From Paratractidigestivibacter sp963658035 (lineage in GTDB: Bacteria; Actinomycetota; Coriobacteriia; Coriobacteriales; Atopobiaceae): 15,123 nt of DNA. The DNA is taken from NCBI GenBank assembly GCA_963658035.1, contig CAVKOL010000047.1, positions 1 through 15,123 on the forward strand. Direction: 5' to 3'. Below, piece by piece: positions 6,492-12,093 of the stretch (position 1 is its first letter; every line of letters begins with the position of its first letter). The translations under genes and the position numbers were made by a program. The notes under the pieces were generated by a model. It was not told where the DNA came from and ran no database searches. It saw only the letters and a list, made by a program, of their open reading frames with translations.

Positions 6492-7880
6492 GTGGTCGCC
6501 AACCTCTGCATGCTCGCGGTGATGATGGTCGCCGTGGTTATCTGCTCGTTTGTCGCAAGCCTTATCCCGGGACGTCCCGTGCCCGAGGTTGTGTTCTTTG
6601 TCGTGGCCGGCGTCATCGCTGGGCCGGCGGGGCTGGGGCTGGTCACGTCCACGCCGGGCCTTGACCTGGTGAGCCGTCTGGGCATGGGTTTTCTCTTTCT
6701 CATGGCCGGCTACGAGCTTGACCTGCGCGAGCTCACGGGCAAGATGGGCCAGCACGCGAGCATCTGCTGGGCCGTGAGCTTTGGCATAGGCCTTCTCGTC
6801 ACTCCCCTTTTGGGGCTGGGACTTGACCAGACGGGCACGGCCGCCTTCGCGATCGCCCTCACCACCACGGCATACGGTACGCTGGTGCCCATCATGCGCG
6901 ACCGCGGCCTGGGGCGCACGAGCGTGGGCGAGGTCATCGAGTCCTACGGCGCCATGGGAGAGATCTGGCCCGTCGTGGCGATGTCGCTTTTGCTCTCGCC
7001 CAGCCGCTCGATGGCGGCAAACGTGGCCGTCTTGCTGGGCTTCGTTGCCTTTTGCGTGCTGGTGGCCGTGCAGGGCAAGCGGGCGCGCGAGCTGGGTTCT
7101 CGCCTATCTCACTTCTTGCGCGACAACGCCGAGAGCAGCTCGCAGCCCACGCTTCGCGCGACGGTGGCCCTGCTGTGCGTGCTTTTGGCCCTGGCCGCCG
7201 TCCTTAACCTGGACGCGGTGCTTGCCGCCTTTGCCGCGGGCTTCATCCTGCGCCACATCATGCCGGCCGAGCACGGCCACCGCTTGATGGACAAGGTCGA
7301 GGCCATGGGCAACGGCCTGTTTGTCCCGGTGTTCTTTGTGTACTCGGGCATTGGGATCGACTTCGCCGCGGTGGGTTCGCACGCCGGGCTTTTGGTGGGC
7401 TTTGTGGGGCTGCTGCTGGTAGTGCGCGCGTTGCCGCTGCTGGTGAGCCTGCAGGTCTTCCCCGAGACGCGCAAGATGCCTTTGGGCGAGAAGATCTCGG
7501 CGTCGTTGTACTGCACGATGGCGCTGCCGCTGATCGTGGCCTTGACCGAGGCCGCCGTGAGCGCGGGCGCCATGAGCGACGAGATGGCGAGCGTCCTTGT
7601 GTGCGCGGGTGCCTTAACCGTGCTGGTCATCCCCGTGATCACGAGCCTGAGCGTGCGCGCGGTGGCGGCCCACCCCGTCGAGGCGGCGCACCAGATCGCC
7701 GAGCACCCGCATGACCTGCGCGAAATCGTCCACGAGCACCACGAGCACGCCCACGAAATCGCGCTGGAGCTGCGCGAGGAACGCCGTCACCTTCGCGAGG
7801 AGGGCGTGCACCTAAGCTCGGCCGACTTCCTGGCCAAACGCGAGGAGCTGCGCCGTCGTCACGAGGAACGACGCCGCTAG
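6492..7880 (+). CDS. CPA2-family cation:proton antiporter with His-rich C-terminal tail
   Basis: An integral membrane exchanger of the monovalent cation:proton antiporter-2 type, probably moving Na+ or K+ against H+. About twelve hydrophobic segments are visible. LGMGFLFLMAGYELDLREL matches the family L-F-x-x-G-x-E-x-D segment. FVPVFFVYSGIGIDF matches the conserved P-x-F-F-x-x-x-G-x-x-I-D helix. LLALAAVLNLDAVLAAFAAGFIL is the equivalent of the transport-core half-helix region. The last 76 residues are soluble and charged, with 12 histidines (including HEHHEHAH) and Arg/Glu repeats. No TrkA-N domain follows. The start is uncertain. GTG at 6492 has GGGAGG only 4 nt upstream, giving 462 residues. 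An in-frame TTG at 6465 would add nine residues and has GAGAAGG upstream. It is the only plus-strand gene here and converges on the ECF operon. Confidence 0.85.
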   Translation: MVANLCMLAVMMVAVVICSFVASLIPGRPVPEVVFFVVAGVIAGPAGLGLVTSTPGLDLVSRLGMGFLFLMAGYELDLRELTGKMGQHASICWAVSFGIGLLVTPLLGLGLDQTGTAAFAIALTTTAYGTLVPIMRDRGLGRTSVGEVIESYGAMGEIWPVVAMSLLLSPSRSMAANVAVLLGFVAFCVLVAVQGKRARELGSRLSHFLRDNAESSSQPTLRATVALLCVLLALAAVLNLDAVLAAFAAGFILRHIMPAEHGHRLMDKVEAMGNGLFVPVFFVYSGIGIDFAAVGSHAGLLVGFVGLLLVVRALPLLVSLQVFPETRKMPLGEKISASLYCTMALPLIVALTEAAVSAGAMSDEMASVLVCAGALTVLVIPVITSLSVRAVAAHPVEAAHQIAEHPHDLREIVHEHHEHAHEIALELREERRHLREEGVHLSSADFLAKREELRRRHEERRR

Positions 7881-7884
7881 GTTC

Positions 7885-8044
7885 TTCTCGCCGGGGACGC
7901 GCCGGCGGAACCGACGGTTATGGGAAGTTCAGGGGTCTTCTCGCCGGCAGAACGAACGCTTATGGGAAGATTCACAGAGAAATCGCCGCTTATGGGAAAT
8001 GCGGGATTCCCATAAGCGGCGATTTTTCCGGGCGGCGGCGAGAA
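7885..8044. repeat. Short-repeat cluster in the convergent intergenic region
   Basis: TTATGGGAA occurs three times in direct orientation (7918-7926, 7960-7968, 7990-7998) and once inverted (8007-8015). TTCTCGCCGG occurs at 7885-7894 and 7938-7947, and a near copy lies inverted at 8035-8044. The two motifs alternate, suggesting two degenerate tandem units of about 55 bp, the last of which supplies one arm of the terminator hairpin. No gene is seen in this 169-bp spacer. Confidence 0.7.
7980..8027. terminator. Bidirectional terminator between the antiporter and the ECF operon
   Basis: A perfect 19-bp stem joins 7980-7998 and 8007-8025 around an 8-nt loop. On the plus strand the stem runs into TTTTT (8023-8027), which suits termination of the antiporter. 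On the minus strand it is followed by TTTCTCTG, which suits the end of the ECF operon. Genes on both sides converge on it. Confidence 0.92.
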
Positions 8045-8049
8045 GGGCG

Positions 8050-8742
8050 CTAGCGGTCGGCGAGGGCGTACTTGACCTTGATGCGGTCGAGCTTGCGGAC
8101 CCAGGGCACGTAGAGGGCCGAGAGAAACACGACCGTCGCGACTCCGTGGACGCAGTCCAATGGGAACCCGGCGGCGTAGGCGGCAAGCACCGCTGGCCAG
8201 GTCAGGGGGTGCACGTAGCCGATCACGTACCAGCCGTTGAGCAACAGGCCGTAGAGCATGGCCGAGAGAAACCCAAAGCCGAGAAGGACCCAGCGCCGGC
8301 GCAGCAGCCCCGCGTTTCCCAGCACGCCGCCGAGGTAGCCGATGAGGCCCCAGGCGTACATCTGCCACGGGGTCCACACCCCCTGGCCAAAGAAGAAGTT
8401 GCTGGTCAAGGCCGCAAGGGCGCCCGTCATAAAGCCGCTTCGCTTGCCAAAGCTCATGCCCGCGATGATGCAGATGGCGCTCACCGGCTTGAAGTCGGGG
8501 ATCGGCGCGAAGATCGCTCGGCCCGCGGCGGCAAGGGCGGCCAAAACCACGGTGGGCATGATCTGCCTCAGCGCCGGGCGAGACCGCTCGAAGCCCGCGA
8601 AGAAGACCGCGACCGCGGCCAAGGCGGCCACGACGGTGAGAAGGGCGCCCTGCTCAAGGCCGCTGGCGGCGCAGGCGCCCAGGGCCACGGGGACCAAAAT
8701 CAAGGCGCCGACCTCGACCGCGTTTCGCGCGATGCGGCTCAT
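8050..8742 (-). CDS. ECF transporter S component, predicted corrinoid/cobalamin-binding
   Basis: The substrate-binding membrane subunit of an energy-coupling factor importer. The 230-residue product has about six hydrophobic segments. Its core, FKPVSAICIIAGMSFGKRSGFMTGALAALTSNFFFGQGVWTPWQMYAWGLIGYLGG, shows the S-component style in which small residues (Ala/Gly) line the helix that docks on EcfT and a W-x-x-W/Q loop covers the site. The start ATG at 8742 overlaps the ATPase stop by 4 bp (ATGA), with GGAGGG just upstream. An in-frame ATG 7 codons earlier, at 8763, lies inside the ATPase and is less likely. It is the last gene of a riboswitch-controlled operon, and the substrate assignment to cobalamin rests on that context rather than on residues I can read. 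A CbrT-like role is plausible. Confidence 0.82.
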   Translation of the reverse strand: MSRIARNAVEVGALILVPVALGACAASGLEQGALLTVVAALAAVAVFFAGFERSRPALRQIMPTVVLAALAAAGRAIFAPIPDFKPVSAICIIAGMSFGKRSGFMTGALAALTSNFFFGQGVWTPWQMYAWGLIGYLGGVLGNAGLLRRRWVLLGFGFLSAMLYGLLLNGWYVIGYVHPLTWPAVLAAYAAGFPLDCVHGVATVVFLSALYVPWVRKLDRIKVKYALADR

Positions 8743-10196
8743 GCGCCCTCCTCTGCCAGCCACTTGCGGGCAAAGCCGCTTAGGGTGGGCCGATAGAAGA
8801 TGTTGCCGTCAAAGAACTCGGCCGCCGGCTCGTCGCAGGCCGACTCGCCGTCGAAGACNNNNNNNNNNNNNNNNNNNNNNNNNNNNNNNNNNNNNNNNNN
8901 NNNNNNNNNNNNNNNNNNNNNNNNNNNNNNNNNNNNNNNNNNNNNNNNNNNNNNNNNNNNNNNNNNNNNNNNNNNNNNNNNNNNNNNNNNNNNNNNNNNN
9001 NNNNNNNNNNNNNNNNNNNNNNNNNNNNNNNNNNNNNNNNNNNNNNNNNNNNNNNNNNNNNNNNNNNNNNNNNNNNNNNNNNNNNNNNNNNNNNNNNNNN
9101 NNNNNNNNNNNNNNNNNNNNNNNNNNNNNNNNNNNNNNNNNNNNNNNNNNNNNNNNNNNNNNNNNNNNNNNNNNNNNNNNNNNNNNNNNNNNNNNNNNNN
9201 NNNNNNNNNNNNNNNNNNNNNNNNNNNNNNNNNNNNNNNNNNNNNNNNNNNNNNNNNNNNNNNNNNNNNNNNNNNNNNNNNNNNNNNNNNNNNNNNNNNN
9301 NNNNNNNNNNNNNNNNNNNNNNNNNNNNNNNNNNNNNNNNNNNNNNNNNNNNNNNNNGCGCACTCCAGGTCAAAGCCGCGCAAGATCCAGCTTCCTTGGC
9401 GAGAATAGCGCGCAAAGACGCTGTCCAGGCGCACAGCCGGCTTCACGGCCGCCGGGCCCGCCGCGCCCGCGGCGCCCGCACCGTCGCCGGCCCCCGCCGT
9501 CCCGCGCCCGGCGCCCTCGAGCACCTCGCCGCGGTAGTCCTCGACGCGCTCCTCCACCAGGCCCTCGGCCGTAAGGCGCACCGCCGAGGTCGCGTACTCG
9601 GCCATGGCCTCGGGCGCGTGCGTGCACACGACCACGGTGATGCCCAGCTCGCGGTTCACACGAAACAGGGCATGCGCGAAGTTCTTCTCGGCTACCGGGT
9701 CTAGCTGGGACGTTGGCTCGTCAAGCAGCAAGACGCTGGGCTGCAGGGCAAGGGCCGCCGCCAGGACGACGATCTGCTGCTGGCCGCCAGAAAGCTCGTC
9801 GGTGCGACGGTGGAACCACGGCGCGATTCCAAAGAAGTGCGCGACCTCGGCCACGCGACGGCGCATCTGGGCCTGCGGCGTGCCCTGGTTCTCAAGACCA
9901 AAAGCCAGCTCGTGCCACACGGTGTCGCAGACCAGCTGGTTAGCCGGGCTCTGGTCGACGTAGCCCACAAATCCCTGGCACTCAAGCGAGCCCGAGCGCT
10001 CCCCCACCGGGGCCAGCGACGGCACGGCGCAGCGCATGAGGGTCGTCTTGCCGCAGCCGGTCGAGCCCACCAGCAGCTGGAACTCGCCTTGCCCCACGCG
10101 CCAATCGATGCCCTTGAGCACGAGCTTTTTGGCACCGGGGTAGGCAAACGAGAAATCGCGGGCCTCGATGGCCGCCAAATCCGTCACTTCTTGCAC
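8739..10196 (-). CDS. Fused double ATPase of an ECF transporter (EcfA-EcfA'), interrupted by an N-run
   Basis: Cytoplasmic motor of the ECF importer, with two ABC ATPase domains in one chain. Domain 1 is complete: Walker A GSTGCGKTT (44-52), Q-loop Q82 in YVDQSPANQL, signature LSGGQQ (135-140), Walker B LLLDE with catalytic E160, D-loop SQLD (163-166) and H193. An Ala/Gly-rich linker (about 224-251) follows. Domain 2 starts at about 254 (VRLDSVFARYSRQGSWILRGF). Its Walker A to switch region is hidden by about 166 unknown residues, and only the C-terminus (ending FYRPTLSGFARKWLAEEGA) is seen. The frame is the same on both sides of the gap, so a 485-residue protein is likely. The start is GTG at 10196 with GAGGAG 5 nt upstream, inside the last codons of the T-component gene (13-bp overlap). 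Confidence 0.88.
   Translation of the reverse strand: MQEVTDLAAIEARDFSFAYPGAKKLVLKGIDWRVGQGEFQLLVGSTGCGKTTLMRCAVPSLAPVGERSGSLECQGFVGYVDQSPANQLVCDTVWHELAFGLENQGTPQAQMRRRVAEVAHFFGIAPWFHRRTDELSGGQQQIVVLAAALALQPSVLLLDEPTSQLDPVAEKNFAHALFRVNRELGITVVVCTHAPEAMAEYATSAVRLTAEGLVEERVEDYRGEVLEGAGRGTAGAGDGAGAAGAAGPAAVKPAVRLDSVFARYSRQGSWILRGFDLECXXXXXXXXXXXXXXXXXXXXXXXXXXXXXXXXXXXXXXXXXXXXXXXXXXXXXXXXXXXXXXXXXXXXXXXXXXXXXXXXXXXXXXXXXXXXXXXXXXXXXXXXXXXXXXXXXXXXXXXXXXXXXXXXXXXXXXXXXXXXXXXXXXXXXXXXXXXXXXXXXXXXXXXVFDGESACDEPAAEFFDGNIFYRPTLSGFARKWLAEEGA
8859..9357. other. Run of 499 unknown bases (assembly gap or masked stretch)
   Basis: All positions are N. It falls in the second ATPase domain and hides its Walker A, Q-loop, signature and Walker B motifs. 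The length is compatible with the missing part of one ABC domain and keeps the frame. Confidence 0.99.
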
Positions 10197-11053
10197 GACA
10201 ACTCCTCATACAGCGCGGCCGCCAGCGGGACCGCAAAGAACACGACGTAGGGGGCATAGCTGTACCACGGCGCGAAGCCCGTGATGCGCGGGTAGAAGCG
10301 CATCTGCGAGGTGGCCTCCAGCTCGCAGGCAAAGGCGAGAAGGCCCACCGCGCCCACGCCCAAGGTGGCGAGAAGGTCCAGCCGCGCAAAGCGACGGCGA
10401 GAATACGCCGTGCGCTTGGCACCGGATTGCCACCCGCGCGCGACCATGGAGTCCACGGTCTCGAGCGAGTCCTCCATGCCCCAGCCAAGAAGCACGGTGG
10501 AGAGGCGCATCGCCTCGCGCAGGCGCCCGGCCCGCCCGCCCGCGGCACCCGACGAGGTGCACGCGGCGTCGACGTCCATGACCTCGCCGCCGCGGCGTGT
10601 GTAGCGCGGGATCANNNNNNNNNNNNNNNNNNNNNNNNNNNNNNNNNNNNNNNNNNNNNNNNNNNNNNNNNNNNNNNNNNNNNNNNNNNNNNNNNNNNNN
10701 NNNNNNNNNNNNNNNNNNNNNNNNNNNNNNNNNNNNNNNNNNNNNNNNNNNNNNNNNNNNNNNNNNNNNNNNNNNNNNNNNNNNNNNNNNNNNNNNNNNN
10801 NNNNNNNNNNNNNNNNNNNNNNNNNNNNNNNNNNNNNNNNNNNNNNNNNNNNNNNNNNNNNNNNNNNNNNNNNNNNNNNNNNNNNNNNNNNNNNNNNNNN
10901 NNNNNNNNNNGCCGACCAGGCGAGCTGCCCCAGGAAGGTGAGCACCAGGTAGACCGGCTGCATCGTTGACATAGCCAGAACAAGAGCCACCCCGCAGTAG
11001 AGCATGGCCACTGCGGGGTGGAACAGTTCGGCTAAGGTTTGACCGATGGGCAT
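10184..11053 (-). CDS. ECF transporter T component (EcfT/CbiQ family), interrupted by an N-run
   Basis: Transmembrane coupling subunit that links the S component to the two ATPases. The visible N-terminal part (MPIGQTLAELFHPAVAMLYCGVALVLAMSTMQPVYLVLTFLGQLAW) gives the first helices. After about 99 unknown residues the C-terminal part shows RLSTVLLGWGMEDSLETVDSMVARGWQSGAKRTAY. This contains the family S-M-x-A-R-G motif followed by an R-T-x-Y/F, where arginines insert into the ATPase grooves. Two more hydrophobic segments end the chain (YAPYVVFFAVPLAAALYEELS). The total, if the gap length is right, is 289 residues, normal for EcfT. The ATG at 11053 is only 2 bp after the preceding stop, with a poor ribosome site, so translational coupling is likely. 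The longer reading frame upstream to 11266 runs antisense-like through the DUF4430 gene and is rejected. Confidence 0.85.
   Translation of the reverse strand: MPIGQTLAELFHPAVAMLYCGVALVLAMSTMQPVYLVLTFLGQLAWSXXXXXXXXXXXXXXXXXXXXXXXXXXXXXXXXXXXXXXXXXXXXXXXXXXXXXXXXXXXXXXXXXXXXXXXXXXXXXXXXXXXXXXXXXXXXXXXXXXXXIPRYTRRGGEVMDVDAACTSSGAAGGRAGRLREAMRLSTVLLGWGMEDSLETVDSMVARGWQSGAKRTAYSRRRFARLDLLATLGVGAVGLLAFACELEATSQMRFYPRITGFAPWYSYAPYVVFFAVPLAAALYEELSCKK
10615..10910. other. Run of 296 unknown bases (assembly gap or masked stretch)
   Basis: All positions are N. It hides the middle helices and probably the first Ala-Arg-Gly coupling motif of the EcfT-like subunit. The frame is the same on both sides. 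Confidence 0.99.
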
Positions 11054-11055
11054 GG

Positions 11056-12078
11056 CTACATCGGCATGGTGGGCTCGTCGTTGGTCGTATAGACCCAACA
11101 AACGGTCTCGCCGCCAGAAAGAATGTACTTGCCGCAGGCCTTGTTGGCGAAAACACCGTCCACACTGTAGGTCCAGCCGGACATCGAGCCGCAGGCCATC
11201 TCGGAAAGGCCGTTGATCGAGCTCACGTATTTGGAGCTGCCGCCCACGCTCACGCCCATGGCGCACAAGGCGTCGTAGACGCTCGAGCCCTCAGAAAGGG
11301 TAACGGAGCGCGACCCCATGCTGGTGGGCCAACTGGAGTCGTAGTGGTTGGCGCGCGAGCTGTCGATGCTCACATAGACGGTGATGGTTGCGGGCTGCGG
11401 GGTGGGCGCAGGGGCGGGCGTTGGCTCGGGCTCCGGCGTAGGGGCGGGCGCCGCCGAGGACTCGCCGGAGTTGGAGGACGTCTCCTCAACGGTCGTTTCC
11501 TGCGACTCGGCCCCGCCGCTGGTCTCATGCGAGACGGTCTGGGAGTTCGTGTCGCCAGACTCGGCCTGTCCCTGCTCCGCGGGCTGCTCGGCGGATTGGT
11601 CCGCGGCAGCCGCGTCGCCCGTGACATCGGCCGAAGGCTCCTCCACAGACTTGGAGTCGGCGCCTTCCTGCGACTTTGAGCTTTCCTCAAAAGCCGAGGT
11701 CTCCTGCTCGGCCGCGGTCGTCTGTGCGGCCTGCTCGGCGCCGCCAAAGGCGCCGCTGACGTAGCCCACGCCGCCGATCAAGGCGACGAGGGCGACCAGG
11801 CAGCACACCACCGCGCCAACCACGCGGTTGCGCTTGGCGGCGGCACCCTTTTGGTCGCCCTCGTCCTCACCCGCCGCGGTCGCGGGCGAGACGCGGGTCT
11901 CGCCCGCATCGGCGGGCTTATCACGAGAAGGCTCGATGACCGTCGTGGCCTCGGGCTCCTCTGCGGCGGCGGGCACTTCTGCGGGGTCGAGCACCGTCGT
12001 GGGCTCGGCCTCGGGCGCGTCCGCCGCCTTTTTGTCGACCTCTTCCGCGAGGTCCTTATCGAGCTTCTCGTCACTCAT
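11056..12078 (-). CDS. Membrane-anchored protein with C-terminal DUF4430 (transcobalamin-like beta) domain
   Basis: A 340-residue single-pass protein, probably a membrane-tethered corrinoid-binding or docking partner. Residues 1-84 are acidic and likely cytoplasmic, with two copies of a TTV(L/I)(D/E)P motif (27-32 and 45-50), and end in AKRNR. The membrane helix is about 85-108. A Ser/Thr/Glu/Gln stalk (109-207) and a Pro-rich hinge (PAPTPEPEPTPAPAPTPQP, 211-229) follow. The C-terminal domain (231-333) has the DUF4430 pattern: TITVYVSID, SSVYDAL, then SINGL, SGWTYSVDGVFANKACGKY, and a last strand ETVCWVYT. Four cysteines (272, 296, 315, 327) could form disulphides. SD AAGGAG overlaps the preceding stop, 15 bp downstream of the big surface protein. 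Vertebrate B12 carriers have a related C-terminal beta domain, and here it is combined with an ECF importer. Exact ligand is inferred from the upstream riboswitch. Confidence 0.85.
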   Translation of the reverse strand: MSDEKLDKDLAEEVDKKAADAPEAEPTTVLDPAEVPAAAEEPEATTVIEPSRDKPADAGETRVSPATAAGEDEGDQKGAAAKRNRVVGAVVCCLVALVALIGGVGYVSGAFGGAEQAAQTTAAEQETSAFEESSKSQEGADSKSVEEPSADVTGDAAAADQSAEQPAEQGQAESGDTNSQTVSHETSGGAESQETTVEETSSNSGESSAAPAPTPEPEPTPAPAPTPQPATITVYVSIDSSRANHYDSSWPTSMGSRSVTLSEGSSVYDALCAMGVSVGGSSKYVSSINGLSEMACGSMSGWTYSVDGVFANKACGKYILSGGETVCWVYTTNDEPTMPM

Positions 12079-12093
12079 AGGAAGAAGGTCTCC

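Noticed and set aside
7877..8377. Minus-strand 166-codon frame overlapping the S component and repeat cluster
   Set aside because: Out of frame with the S component. The C-terminal part is only the translated repeat cluster and the terminator stem.
11054..11266. N-terminal extension of the EcfT-like protein
   Set aside because: The added residues are Arg/Gln-rich out-of-frame translation of the DUF4430 gene. The ATG at 11053 starts the first hydrophobic helix.
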